Below the pieces are notes generated by a model. That model was not told the origin of the DNA. It ran no database searches and saw nothing but the letters and a program-made list of their open reading frames with translations. 64,000 nucleotides of DNA from Atherix ibis (Eukaryota > Arthropoda > Insecta > Diptera > Athericidae), in the NCBI GenBank assembly GCA_958298945.1, contig OY282609.1:12754326-12818325 (forward strand), given 5' to 3'. How positions within the stretch are numbered: the stretch's first letter is position 1; every line of letters starts with the position of its first letter. Positions 44,101 to 57,500 of this stretch are shown in pieces. The position numbers and the translations under genes were made by a program.

Positions 44101-47100
44101 GATCAAACTTTTTTCTATTTGTACCAAATATAAGAAAAAACTTCTTTTCAATCTTAGCAAAATATCTTCAAAATAATTTCAGTATTTTGAAATATTTTCA
44201 ATTGATTTTATTGAAAGAAAAACAATTCATTCTGTATTATTTTTTATCTATATAAATAAACCAGAAATATTTAAAAGTCAATCGAAATTGTTTATTTAAT
44301 AAATATTCATCGGTAAAAGTATTGATCTTAAATAGAATTTATTTTTTGTAAGAAAGTTTCAGCAATATTCACCATCATTTTGAATACATATTATTAACTT
44401 GTTTAATAATTTATTTTGAATATTTTATTCTCATAAATAAAAAGATTCATAATTTTTATTTTGTTATATTGTAACTAAACTAAAAGAAAAAAAAAAAACA
44501 AAAACAAAACAAAAAGAAAACCTGAAAGTTAATTTAATTTAGTTAGTCCTTCTGGATAATTATTAAAATTATTTTTTATCAGGAAAACCCAATCTTTACC
44601 CAAATGGCCAATTAAATTCATATCCTTTAATAAATGGAATTAAATAAAGTGAAAAGTGGTGAAAATAAAATATTTATACTTATATCTTTATCTGTTCATT
44701 TTGTTAGTATTAGGAAAAATCTAATAGAACCATTGTGTATAGAATAGATTAAAAAGCTAACAATAACAAAAGCTCCCTAGTCTTGTTTAGGGCTGGCCAA
44801 ATTGAATGTCTATATAAAGGCCAGAGAATAAGTTAAAACTGTTTGTTGTAGGTGGAGGCTGCTACCACTTTAATAAAGTTAATCAAATTATTTTCGGCAA
44901 AACATTTCAAATGAAATCGTTATATCCTTTTTCAATTAAGTGTTGGCCAGCTGTTGTGTTATTTAAAAACGGTATCATTAAAAATATCAACGAAATCAAT
45001 TAACTTTCACGAAAAAGGAAACCATTCACTTTGCCAACAGTATTTTGTATTGTAGTACCTTCTAAAATGCTCGTATCTCGTTTAATACAAGTAAATACTT
45101 TAACCAAAGCGCAATAAAATTTCAAGGGGTTATTTTATAAGTGGCACTTTTTTGTTGTTGTTGTATTCTTATACATAGACATCAGACACAATCAGAGCTA
45201 TACTTAATCATCTGTATTTGTATTTGTACGAACGTATTCTCAAATAGGGTTAAGAATATATCCCTTTTGATATTTTAATACTTCGGTAACATCCAAGGAT
45301 ATCCTTTTTTTATTATCATAAATATTGTACTTTAGCAGCAGCAACAACAACAAAAAAATTTAATAACCAAAAATATCGAATCAATATACAATATTATTTT
45401 TGCTATTTTTATTTTATAAAAATTAACAATTTAAAAATAATGAACAAAATATATATTTAAATTAACAGAAGAAAAAAATAATAGAAGGGAATCCGTTTTT
45501 TTAAGGATTCTCATTATTTTCAATTAAATGAGTATTATCTGATTTTTGCAATATTCTACAAAACAATTTATATTCTTATTGTGACTATAATTTTCGCCAT
45601 AAATTCGAAAGTTTATATCCTTTTTGTTATTTATTTTAATGAAAACCCTTTATACAAAAATTAAGGTGACTTTTTGTTAGGATAACTCCACCAGCTTAGA
45701 TTAAAATAAAGAAAGTTTATAAAAAGTATCAAAAAACTAAGTGATATGGAAATTGATTTTGTAATTAAATTAAATTTTAACTGTAAAAAAAATTAATTTT
45801 TACCATAAAATTTTTTGAGCATACGATGATTTTTTTATGTTTATTAAAATAAACAGTTTACGCATCACCAAATGGTCTCATGGTCGTGGCGTTACAAAAT
45901 AACCTCTAGCTCTTGTCTCAGAGATATTACAAAAAAAAAAAATTTAAAAAAATTAACATTTATAACTTAATGAAGTTTTAAATGTCATATAAACGCTTCG
46001 GTCTATTTTATTAGAAAATGAAGGCAGTATGATAAGTCAGTGATAAATTACTTTAAAGTATGTCATATAAAATTTGACGAAATGAAGGCAGTATGATAAG
46101 TCAGTGATAAATTATTTTAAAGTATATCATTTAAAATTTTATTAAAACTTTTTATTTATGCCAAATAATAGAAAGCATATTATTTTGTTAATATCAGAGA
46201 TACTACAAAAAAAAACAGAAGACTGTTTACGCAAAAATAATGAAATTTTTTCAAAATATTTTTTTAAAAATTTGAGCATTTTTTCTTTAAATAGAAAATT
46301 TATTAATTTTTCAAAGAAAAACTATTGGAAGTAGTTTTCTGTTTTCTTTAGTAAAAACAAAAATTACGTTTTTCTTTTTGTACATTTTATGTACGCAAAA
46401 ATATATTACTTAAAAGATATGAAATTGAATCTTTAAAAGTTTATAATAAATTCGAAATGTTTTATTTTTTTGGCTTATATTTTAAACAATTAAAAAAAAT
46501 TTCCATATCATATAAACTTATTGGCATTTAGTTTATTCGATAAAAATGCCGCCAATTTGACATAAATTTATTTCGGTGGTTAATAAAATAGAAAGGAATG
46601 AAAAGGTACAGTGAAACCTTAGTCAGAGGACATGTGTTTACTGCTATTAATATGCTGGTATACTGAATATTTTGGTAGTGATAGGAAAGCTCAAAATTTG
46701 CAACGAGAATATCTTGTTACTTACACTATAAAGAAAAAAAAACCAAATGTACTTTAGTAGACTTGAACGAACAAATCTCCAAACGCAAAGCCAAGGTTAC
46801 CACAACAAATTTGGGGTGATTTCTATTTATTTTGAACAATTTAGTAAAAAACTTATATAAATATTTTTTTGTAGTATTCAAATTTTCAAAATTTATTTTC
46901 CAAATAAAATTCAAATTTTTCCTATGAAATTTCGAGTATATTCCAAATAATTTTAAATTAGATTTTTTGAAATTCTTTTTTTTTTAATTAAAAGCAAAAA
47001 CATTTCTTAAAAAATTAATTATTTTATGGAGAAAAAAAAAACTCTTTGATCCTAATAAATATATATAATTAACTTGAAAAGGTCCTGTGATGACTCCTAT

Positions 47101-48640
47101 AATAATTAATATTTATAAACTTTTACGAATTGATATGATTTTCAGTTTTTTATTTTTTGAAAATTTATTAATTTATCCTATTTGAAAATTATCAAAATTA
47201 ATTGATAGAAAAATTTAATCGATTTAATATTGAAATGGATTCATTCAAATATACAAAGTATTTGCAAATAAAATTTTTTTACTGAAAATTTTGTTTGCAT
47301 ATTAACAAAATTGAGTGATTTCCCTTTTTTGCATTAAATTTTCTCTTACCAGAACTCCTTTGAGCGGACGATTTTTCTTTTGTTCACATCATTTCGTTGA
47401 GGAAAATACGAATTCAGTGAAGAGAATTACAATAAGGGCAGGATCTAAATGATTTTTCAGTTTATGGTGAATGGAAAATACTTTTGCCGAGTCATCCAGT
47501 TGTAGGGGGAAAAAAAGAGGAAAATTCTATTAACTCATTGAAAGACTCCATCACTTAAAACGTGTACGTTTTGAGAAGCAGAATTTTTTTTTTTTTTTTT
47601 TTTTATTATATATTTTTATACTTTTCAGCTGTCATTTTCGAAAGTAATTTTTCAAAATTTAATGAAAATTTTTCATATTAAAGCTTTGGCAACTAATAAA
47701 AACTTTAAGAGTGATTTGCAAAACTGAATAACGTACTCTAGCCTATGAAAACTGTGGATCCTTTTTATAAGATCTTTTAAAGAATTGCATATGACAACAG
47801 ATGATTTTTTTTGTTATGCACATTCATCCTCCTTGCAGGTATTTATTTTCGTAATGTAGCAGAGGATATGTAATACACCTTTTAGAATTTTCAGTGCCGA
47901 TTTTGAGTATAGGATCAATTAGAAATGATTATTATAGGAAAAATTAGACTGAAGGGAAATAGGAATTCCCCTAACTGATAGGAAAATTATTAACAGTTCA
48001 TCACGAAATATATTATCTGATGTAATTCTGGAAGTGCCGCTGGGAGTTTGGCTGTAACCAGAAACCACCTTCGTTGTACTCTTACCAATATTATTGGTAA
48101 CACAAGTAAAAGTAAGTAAATTGCTGTGATAATAAGAATAGTATTGCGTTGGGGGATAGTAGTTTTGCACAAATTCAATAGAAAAACATTAATTTTCGGG
48201 TATACTTTCAGTTAACTATCAGTTCTATCAGGGGAATATAGGCATTATATACCTTTTGTGTGTTCGATAATCCAACTATAATGACATATAATTTTCGCCA
48301 TAATAAGAAGGTTTATATACTTTTTGAATAGTTTCTCAATTGATTTAAAAACGTGATGTCATATATAAGTTTTTATAGATATTATTATTATGGTTTCATT
48401 TATAATACCATTAAATGAATAATTACTAAATTTAATTAATTCAAAATGATTTCTTTTTATTATTTTTGATTAAAGGTTTTTTTCTTCTTTGTATTATATC
48501 CAATTTATACTTATTAAATTAATTACAATAAGAAATTAGCATAAATTAATTAGAAACAGTATTTGTTTATATGTTTGCAAAGTATTAGATTTATTGAAAT
48601 TGTGTTTATATAAGAAAGTATCTAATTTAATTATATAGGG
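44101..48640. other. Long AT-rich spacer
   Basis: No gene recognised in about 4.5 kb. A TATA-like TCTATATAAAGGCC at 44807-44820 lies in a short GC-richer patch but has no open frame behind it. Around 47990-48140 the minus strand has LLTFTCVTNNIGKSTTKV, faintly like the end of an immunoglobulin domain. Confidence 0.4.
46016..46143 (+). repeat. Tandem duplication of 64 bp
   Basis: AAATGAAGGCAGTATGATAA starts at 46016 and again at 46080. The two copies differ at only a few positions (for example AGTATGTCATATAAAATTT and AGTATATCATTTAAAATTT). Confidence 0.85.
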
Positions 48641-48699
48641 TATCCCATAAAAATTCACATAAGACATTTCTAACGAAAGATTTGCATTTTCATCCTAAC

Positions 48700-49087
48700 A
48701 AAGTTCAATTGATTCAACAGTTGTACAACAACAAATGAATGAGTCAAAATTATGGCATTTGGGGCTCAGAAAATCCACGAGTGATTACTGAGAAAGAAAA
48801 ACGTGTTACTTTTTCGAAAATTCAGCTGGTCAGACAATAACATCTAAAGGTACTCCCAATCGCGACATGATATGCCATTATTTTGTGCCTAACTTGCAAG
48901 ATATGGATGTGGACGAGATGTGGTTTCGACAAGATGGTTTCAAATGCCATACAGCCCGAGAAACAATTCAATTACTGTATGAGTCATGTAATTTCCCATT
49001 TTAGAGATCAGAAATCATACGATTTAACGCCGTTGAACTTTTTCCTTCGGGGTTTTTTAAAGTCTAAGGTTTCTAAAACGGTCATCT
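48700..49087 (+). pseudogene. Diverged DD41D-type transposase fragment
   Basis: Across two frames the plus strand reads ENSAGQTITSKGTPNRDMIC, PNLQDMDVDEMWFRQDGFKC followed by HTARETIQLLYES (second Asp retained), then YDLTPLNFFLRGFLKSK. Here the third Asp is Asn. This is the same architecture as the DD41D copies at 11743, 38937 and 43194 but clearly a different lineage (MDVDEMWF against VDLDNIWF). The N-terminal half is missing. GGGTATCCCATAAAAATTCA at 48640 could be the remains of its left end. Confidence 0.75.
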
Positions 49088-49090
49088 AAA

Positions 49091-49690
49091 ATTTATGGCT
49101 TATGAATAAATAAAAAATTCATACTTTATGGTTTATGAATAAATAAAAAATTTACAAGTTGTTATTTATAAATCTATACTTTCTATTAAAATTGCCTCTT
49201 GTGTGATTATATTTTATATAATTTTTCATCAATTATTTAGTATTTTTAATTATTTTAAATTTTAATGGATGGTATAATTTTAGTAAAAGTCCACTTGCCT
49301 ATAAAAAATTTTTAATCATTAATTTAAAAAAAAATTATTTTTAGTAAAAAATTTTGAGAGAAATAGAAGAAGAAACGTAATTTGTTTTTTTTTGAATAAA
49401 ATTTTGAAAAATACCCTTCATAAATGTATAAAGTTTAGCAATAAATATTTAAAAAATATTCATTTACCTTCAAACAATTTTTTCATCCCTAATCGGAAAT
49501 ATTCTTCTCTAGTTTTATAAATTTAAAGAAAATTATAAAAAATCATTTTATAAATAATATTTTACTTTAGCATAAACTATAAAAAAAATATATTTTCTAT
49601 TATAAAACTTTGGGTAGCTCTAAGTTTTATTATTATTTAAAAAAAAATAATAATTATATAACATTTGAAAATAATTAATTGGAAAAATTC
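49091..49690. other. AT-rich spacer, possibly the first intron of the gene on the minus strand
   Basis: No features other than A/T runs. If the exon at 49698-49776 is real, this stretch belongs to its downstream intron. Confidence 0.35.
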
Positions 49691-49697
49691 AACTTAC

Positions 49698-49776
49698 CTT
49701 TGGTAGCAATTTCTGGAAGAGCAGCAACTGAGAGGATCACTAAAATCCAACTTATCACACGTACAATATCCAACAT
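49698..49776 (-). CDS. Candidate first coding exon: signal peptide of a secreted or membrane protein
   Basis: On the minus strand ATG at 49776-49774 opens a frame of 26 codons, MLDIVRVISWILVILSVAAL then PEIATK. The first base of the next codon (G, 49698) is followed at once by GTAAGTT (49697-49691), a consensus splice donor. The peptide has the form of a signal sequence: a short start with one Arg, a hydrophobic core (VISWILVILSVAAL) and a small-residue cleavage region. The intron would be in phase 1, common after signal-peptide exons of extracellular proteins. A TACAG that could be an acceptor lies 13 bases upstream of the ATG (at about 49790). Downstream exons would lie at lower coordinates, possibly outside the window. 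The gene itself is not recognised. Confidence 0.5.
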
Positions 49777-49790
49777 TTTTGCAAAATCTG

Positions 49791-51179
49791 TACACATATT
49801 AGATCGTTGAAAAGATATTAAATTATAGTTGAGATTTTTTTTTTTTTTTAGTAGCTTTGATAGTAACCGTGTTTAATTTTTTATTGAAAAATTCTATTTA
49901 TTTTTCTTTTAATTTGATCGAATGATTTTTATATAAAAAAATAGAAACTTTTTTTAAAGAAATTTTTGCCATGTTTTTGAACGAAATTTTTTTTGCGAAT
50001 AACTTTTTTTTCTCTTTTTATGTAAAACAATTTTTTTTGCACTGTTCAATAACACTTGAAAAATTCTTTAAACTTATTCACAAATCTTATTTGTTTTTTA
50101 ACCACATTTTTTTTTCACAAGATTTTTTCTTAACCATAAAATGATTGCACGACTATTTGCAAAAGAAATTCAAATCCTTTTGATAAGTTTTGATAAGTGA
50201 AAATTGGTTATTTAGTGAAAATATTTTTCTTCCTTTTTTCTTCTCGATAGGTAAAATTTTTTGATATATTGAAAATTTTTCCGATATGTATTATTATTTT
50301 TTTTTTCTTAGACGACAAATCGATGATAATTGACTTTCTTAATATCGGAATTGACAGATGAAAGACGAACCTCCTTCATCAATCAATCATTCACATAATC
50401 CGGCTATTCATCACTTTTCATTTTCTGCATTTATACTGAATCATTTCATAATAGTATCGTTTTTTCGATATTCTTTTCATACATAAATAAATTGCGAATC
50501 CACACGCAATCATAGAAAAACTAACAAGAATAAATTATATTTACACGATTTTCTTGAATACGTTTCTGATTATGGCCCGTTTTACTAACTATTCCATTCG
50601 ATGGTTCGACTTACGATTCCAAATTCGATTCAATTTACTCAATATTCAATATTGAATAAAGTACACCCGATTTTCATTCTTAGTGCTTTTATTGAATTGA
50701 ATATTATTTATTTCGAAATTCTCTATTGATTTCGAACAAGAATTTATTATTTATAAGCAATTTAAAAATTTCATTTTTCCAACAAGTACAAGTTTTGTTT
50801 TAACTAAAGTTGACTATATGTTATATATTATGAAAAACACAAACTTTTCTTTATTTTCCCATAACTATTACTAATAATTGTATTCTTGTCAAATAAATAT
50901 AGAACATGTCTTAACTATAATTATTAATATGAAAATAAGTTATAACATTTTTTTCCTGTATTTATCATTTTGAAAATATTTAATTTTTTTTTTTAAACTT
51001 TTTCAAAATTAATTGGTCAAAAAAAAAAAATATTTTCTTAAAAGAAGAAAATTAATAAAAATAATTTTTAACTTTTCCAAAAAAAAAAAAAATGTTTATT
51101 TATTAAATGAAATGTAAGCCGTTTCGAAAAAAAATTTTGAAAATTTTCCTATACACTATGTGACAACGAATTTTCTAAT
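49791..51179. other. AT-rich spacer, possibly a 5' intron
   Basis: Dense A/T runs with no coding frames. It lies between the signal-peptide exon and the GC-richer block at 51180-52020, so it would be an intron in the 5' untranslated region if both belong to one gene. Confidence 0.3.
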
Positions 51180-52020
51180 CGAATTATCGAGAAATGGTCG
51201 ATTTCCACAACATGAGAATCATCGACGTACTGAATCTGCTGTAGAAGAAAATCCTTTTTTCCGCAAAAACCGAAAGGAAAGGAGCGCAATTGCTAACTGA
51301 CTGACTGACTACCACAGTCAGTTTCATCCCCTCGTACCAGGGAATGAATGGAAATGTGTTCTTAGGTTTTCTACCGAGTGTCTAACATCAACTAAGTTGT
51401 GCCTTGCTAAATGTTCTATGCAAGCTCCAACCACGAAATTTTGGAGAAAATAATGCTAGCAACAATAACAACGATCGTATCCAATACCGATTATGTAGAA
51501 ACGTGCCCCACTGCCGTCCGAACAAATTAAGAGCAGCCGGTACTCTTGCGCTCGGAAAGAGAATCGAGAGCCCAATCAGAGTGAATATTCGAGGCGGAAA
51601 ATTTTGTGTAGAAGAAGACAACCCCCTAGCGCTGCTCAATTTCTACAATCTCAATGCAAACGCATAACAAATAATTTTCCGCGATGAGATTCCGAAAATA
51701 TGTTGCCTATATGTGTAGTGGTGGAAAATACTCTGTTGGAGTAGCATAAATTTTTATCATTAGAGCTGTAGCTTGACGCGAATAGGTGTTATTCGTTGTT
51801 CCCCTCTCGTCCTGCTCCATGCTTCGAATGGTTCTATTTTGCGAAACCAGATGTTGATTATTCAAATCCAATTCGGAAAATTGCATTCGGATATTTCCGG
51901 TTCCAAACCGAATTAGATTATGCGATGAAAAACCTGCGCAGCTCTGTGAATTTTGGTCACATTTATGCGCATTTTTCTCCTATTCGATGAACTTTCCTAT
52001 GCACAGAAAACGTGAACGGA
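51180..52020 (-). promoter_or_regulatory. GC-richer block, possible promoter and 5' untranslated region
   Basis: This block is clearly less AT-rich than its surroundings. On the minus strand it holds GTCAGTCAGTCAGTTAGC at about 51292-51309, with repeated matches to the arthropod initiator TCAGT, upstream of the signal-peptide exon. Open frames at 51388-51667 exist on both strands but have no family motif. That it is the promoter of the minus-strand gene is inference from position and composition only. Confidence 0.25.
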
Positions 52021-52859
52021 TAGAATTGCGATGTTTTTATTCTGTCTTCGTTTTCTAATAACAGAAAGTTAAAAAAAAAAGCTAGCTAGAAAAACATTTT
52101 TCTGATAGTCTTTTTGATGATAGTTAAAAGTGGAATCCGATTAAAGATAGAAATCGAAAATCTTGATTCTGCAGATTTTTCACCAAGCCAAATAATAATT
52201 CTAACATCGCAAATAATATAATGATAATTTTCATATGAACAATTTAGTGTTTGATTATTTTTATTATTAATCAATAATAATAATAAAAAATAATTTCATT
52301 AAAAATTAAAAAGAAAAATTATGCTCTCGTTTAAAAAAATAGCAAAACATATACTTTGAAACTTTGGTTTTCTACATATTTATGCATTCGAATAGTTCAA
52401 AAAAATCCTATGCGTTATTATAATTCGGTTCCCTTCAGATCTAAAGGTAATCATTCTTTCATAATAGAGTAACTAATAAATATTCTGTCAGAAAATTTCC
52501 TGTAAAGATAGATTCATTTAATATAAATTAACAAAAAAAAAATTATTATAATTACCGAAACATTTCGAGCACGCCAACCAAACTGAATGCGAATGTTCCG
52601 AACAGGTACACAAAGATAAATTAATACTGTACTCGTAGTACAGTTTTGTAAATAATTTATAAATTTGTCATTGAAGAATTATTGGTCCTGTCATATTATA
52701 TTATGTTAGGTTTAAGTATTCAATAAGAACATTTTTCTGCCAAAAGACATATTTCTTCTTCTTTCTAAACAGTTCCTTTTTTTTTGTCATCGATACTAAT
52801 TACAAACTGAAAGCATTTTTATGGTTGAAAATTTTAGCCGAATTATTTTATAAAAATTT
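52021..52859. other. AT-rich spacer
   Basis: I see no gene or ordered repeat here. Confidence 0.4.
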
Positions 52860-54560
52860 TTATGGACATTTTTTTGGGGAAAGTTTTATGGAAAATTTTG
52901 CTGAAAATGAATATGGAAAATTTTTATAAAAAATTTGAATATAAAATTTTATAGAAAACTTTTTGCGGACAATATTTATGCCAAATTCTAATTAAAATTT
53001 TTATGGTAAATTTTATAGAAAATTAAAACAATTTTTAAAAAAAAATGTTATATTAAGCAAAACATTTTTGTGAACAATTTTTTATGGTAAATTTTTTAGG
53101 CGATATTTTTATAGTGAATTAAAATGGAAAAATTTTTATAGAAACATTTTTGTAGTAAATTTTTGTGCAATTTTTTATAGAACTTTTTTATGGTAAATTT
53201 TTATTGGAAATTTTTATGAAAAATTTTTAAAGACAACTTTTATAGAAAATATTTTAAATAAAATTTAATGGGAAATTTTTATAGAAAATTTTTAAGGGAA
53301 CATTTTTATAAAATCTTGAACAAAAACCTTTACAGAAAACTTTTTGTGAACCATTTTTGTGGACAATAATTATGCAAAATTTTATATAAAATTTTTATGG
53401 TAAATTTTATAGAAAATGAAAATATTTTTATGAACATTTTTTGGTGATATTTCTATTAAAATTTTTTTTTATATTTAGCAATACATTTTTGTGAAAAAAT
53501 TTTTATGGTAAATTTTTTAGGAGATATTTTTATAGTGGAATTTAAATGGAAAAATTTTTACAGAAAAATTTTTGCAGGGAAACTTTTGTGCAATTTTTTA
53601 TAGAACTTTTTTATATTAAATTTTTATTGAAAATTTTTATGAAAAATTTTTAAAGACAACTTTAATAGAAAATATTTTAAATAAAATTTAATGGAAAATT
53701 ACAGAAAACTTTTTGTGGACCATTTTTGTGGACAATATTTATGCAAAATTTTATATAAAATTTTTATGGTAAATGTTATAGAAAATGAAAATATTTTTAT
53801 GAACATTTTTTGGTGATATTTCTATTAAAATTTTTTATATTTAGCAATAAATTTTTGTGGAAAATTTTTTATGGTAAATTTTTTAAGGAGATATTTTTAT
53901 AGTGGAATTTAAATGGAAAAATTTTTGCAGTAAACTTTTGTGCAATTTTTTATAGAACTTTTTTATGATAAATTTTTATTGAAAATTTTTATGAAAAATT
54001 TTTAAAGACAACTTTTATAGAAAATATTTTAAATAAAATGTAATGGGAAATTTTTATGGAAAATTTTTAGAGAACATTTTTTATAAAAATTTAAGCAACA
54101 ACCTTTACAGAAAACTTTTTTTGGACCATTTTTGTGAACAATATTGATGCAAAACTTTCATACACAATTGTTATGGTAAATTTTGTAAAAAATTATTCAC
54201 AATTTTTGTAAATATTTTTTAGGAATATTTTTATAGAAAAATTTTTGTGGAAAATTTTCATAGACAAATTTTTGTAAAAAATTATTATAGAAAAATTTTG
54301 TGGAAAATATTTATATACATTTTTTAGGGAACATTTTTATGGAAAATTTTTATAGAAAATTTTTATGGTAAATTTTTATTGAGTATTTTTATAAAAAAAT
54401 TTTATGGTAAATTTTTATGTACATTTTTTAGGGATCATTTGTATGGAAAATTTTTTAAAATCATTTTAATCGAAAACTTTTATAGATAATTTTTAAGGAC
54501 TTTTTGTTATAAAAAAGATGTTATGGAAAATATTTTTGAACTATTTTACTTTCAATTTCT
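52860..54560. repeat. AATTTTTATGGAAAATTTTT minisatellite with higher-order units
   Basis: About 1.7 kb of imperfect short units of the form AATTTTTATGGAAAATTTTT and AATTTTTATAGAAAA. A longer order is visible: the landmark TTATGCAAAATTTTATATAA occurs at 53370 and 53739, with weaker versions near 52977 and 54146. This gives units of roughly 370-405 bp repeated between three and four times. Inside each unit ATTTTTTGGTGATATTTCTA and TTTAGCAATA follow at fixed places. Confidence 0.85.
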
Positions 54561-57500
54561 ATAAAAACTGTTCACTGAAGATTTACTGAAAATTTTCGAC
54601 TGTTGATCATAAATGACCGATTGCAAAATTTAAAAAGAAAACGTTGTGTTATGACCATGAAAATTTTTATAACAAAAAGGAAGCAGATGCTGAAAATCTG
54701 TATTGACCATTTTAACATTTGCTCAAAGTTTCTTGCAGGACATTTTAGTGAAAAATTCATTTTTTCGTTGAAATCTTCTTTTTTATGTTTACGAAAAGTT
54801 TATTTAATTTCTACTTTAGAACTTATAGTAATGACTGCGGAAGTAACCAAATGGAATGGAAAGCTTCTTTAACTGCTTAGTGAAATGTTGTGGTTAAAGT
54901 TAACTTTAATCAAAGACTGAATCTGTTTTAATTTGCTTATTACAGGATAGTTTCTCCAATTTTAAATTTTATTATGGTTGTTAATGTATTAGCGTTGATA
55001 ATATAGAAAATAGTGTTCGGTTAAACATTGCAGCACCATTTGGAAAGTATATTTTTGGTTGTTTCTGTCACAAAAAGTATAATGTCGCACTGCAAAAATA
55101 AGGTAACAATAATTAAATGCAAATATTTTCTTGCATTACGACATACCAACCCTACAGAAATTTTTGCTAGTTAGATATGGACAGCACATAGTCATGAAGA
55201 AATTTCTTTTAAGAATGAATGAATGAATTTTTTGGTGCTACATTAGCACAAACAAAGCTCAGGTAGAGCACAAAACCCGATAAAATTCCAAAGTTGCAGA
55301 GATTTTGTTCATTCCTTGTTCAAGAATGTTTAATGACGGTAATTAAGTAAGTGATTTTGCATAATTGGGTCGACTTTTGTTTTGCCGAAGAAGAGCATCC
55401 ATCCGCTTTTAGTTGTATTTATTTGAGAAATTCTCAAGTAATAGAATTTTGTGTTGTTTTCATTCCTAAACTTATACATTTCACTAAAAGTTTGGATTTG
55501 TAAACGTTTTAAATCGAATTAGTGCATCTAACAAAATAAATGTTTAAGTTGTTTTGCATCTTAAATGGTTACTATTCATTATAGTACTAGAAATGTGTAA
55601 AATTTTTGTAATAAATAAAACAAAAAAGAAAAATTCGAAATATTGGTTTTGGTATTTGAAGTAACTTTTCTTAATTATCCATATTTTAAATAGTTGGACT
55701 ATAGGAATTTTTTTTTAAGAAAATAAATCCATTCTTTTATATCTAAAATATTAGATTTAATTTGGTTAGAAAATAGGAAGACTAACAGTTGCATCCGGCA
55801 GATATGAATTAATTCGTTTAAAGAAGGACGACGTTGTTACCCTTTTGCGATTTTCTCTGATTGCAGTTTTGAGCAGGTTTAGGTAATCGTTTTATGTTTG
55901 GAATGTTGGTATCGTGGTAATTTACCTGAAAGATATTTTACTGTCATACCAACCACATTTAACCGCAATAATTGCACACACAACTGAAAATTTTGCTTGA
56001 AATGCAAAATTCGTTGGTAGAAATTTCGTTGTTTTGTCGTATTAAAGTGCAGTTGAATTTGAACAAGATGTGCAGTTCAAGACTACTGCCGCCAATGGTA
56101 TATTTGGTAAAATTGGTAAGGTATTATATGAAAAGGTGTAATAATCTCATCGGATACTCGGTGTTACTACTTTTTTTTTTTTTAATTTTATTCTCCTGGA
56201 TATATAACCATACTTGTAGAGATGGTAGACGATATCAAACCGATAGTATACGTTAATGTGACGAGGCATAATAGGTGGAGATTCTTTTACAATTTTCACA
56301 AAGTTCAGCATTTTCGAACTGAAAATGAGACCCGATGCGAGTGTAAATTAAAACTGTAGCAAAAATAGATAGAAAATAAGATGAACAGGAAAAACTAAAA
56401 CTTTTCGAGAATGGATTTATAAGCCAGAACAGAATATTTTATTCCGAATGGAATCACCAAAAGACTATTAGCCTCATTCAACGATTTCCATTTGCAGCGT
56501 TCATCTTTAGTCGAGTCGTTCGGGTTAAATGAAAAACCATGTTTTTCAGAATTTTTTTTTTCGAGAGTGTCAAGAACGATTTTGAACCATCAACCACTAA
56601 ATACAAAAAGAAAAAAAAAAACATTAAAAAAAAAGAAGAGAAAAATGACTTGGAAAAAATTGGAAAAAATAGAGTGGAAAATGGAATCGCTTCTAGCCAA
56701 AATTGCGGACTTGAGGAAATTGCGGCTTGGATTGCGGTGAAATTGTTTCAAATGAAGAGAATTGTTGGAGATAAAAAATTCCAATTGCGAAGGGGGTAGA
56801 AATGGCCAACCATTTAGAGTAGACTTTGGAAGAGATTAGGAACGTTTTTAGCTGAATCAATTCTGTATAAGTAAATGTATCTCTTCATCAACTACGTACT
56901 CGATAACTATTAGGAAAATAAAATTTTTATTACACGCCGGTTACCACCTATCGTACTTATGTGCTGATGATAAATTTCTGTCAATTGGGAAAAATTCCCT
57001 TAAAAATGAGTAACTATGATTATATCTACCGCCCTACTATTCAATACGATTCACGGCAAGATATCGGCACATCGTCAAATTTAATTAATTTTTCAGTGAT
57101 TGTTCACGTTTTTCAATGCTGTTGTCTGGGGCTCTTTCGAATCAAATAATGATTTGTGCGTTACGATGCGAAACTTTCACCATTCGTCAACACAGTATAA
57201 AATCAAAGCTTACTCTTGCGTATTTTTCATTTTGGTTTTGATCCTTTGCTCCTTTTCCACTTGATATTTTCACATTTCGTATATATTTTTTTCCCCATTT
57301 TTTTTCTGTTGATCATGATGATTTTCTTTCACTTACCTTGTAATACGAACAAAATACTAACAATCAATAGTGAAAAAAGAAAAGCTGACTTGGAAAAAAA
57401 TTGACTGTTGTTCTATTTGCATTTGTACAAACTTTAGGTAAATAAATCAAAGTGTTTCTGGAGGGTTTTCCAAGTTAAGCAATATTCCAAAATACCATGG

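Noticed and set aside
44807..44820. TATATAAAGG promoter-like sequence
   Set aside because: A TATA-like word is expected often in such AT-rich DNA, and no transcript, initiator or open frame supports it.
51388..51667. Open frames on both strands (83 and 87 codons) in the GC-richer block
   Set aside because: The two frames overlap on opposite strands and neither has a recognisable domain. I kept the block only as a possible regulatory region.
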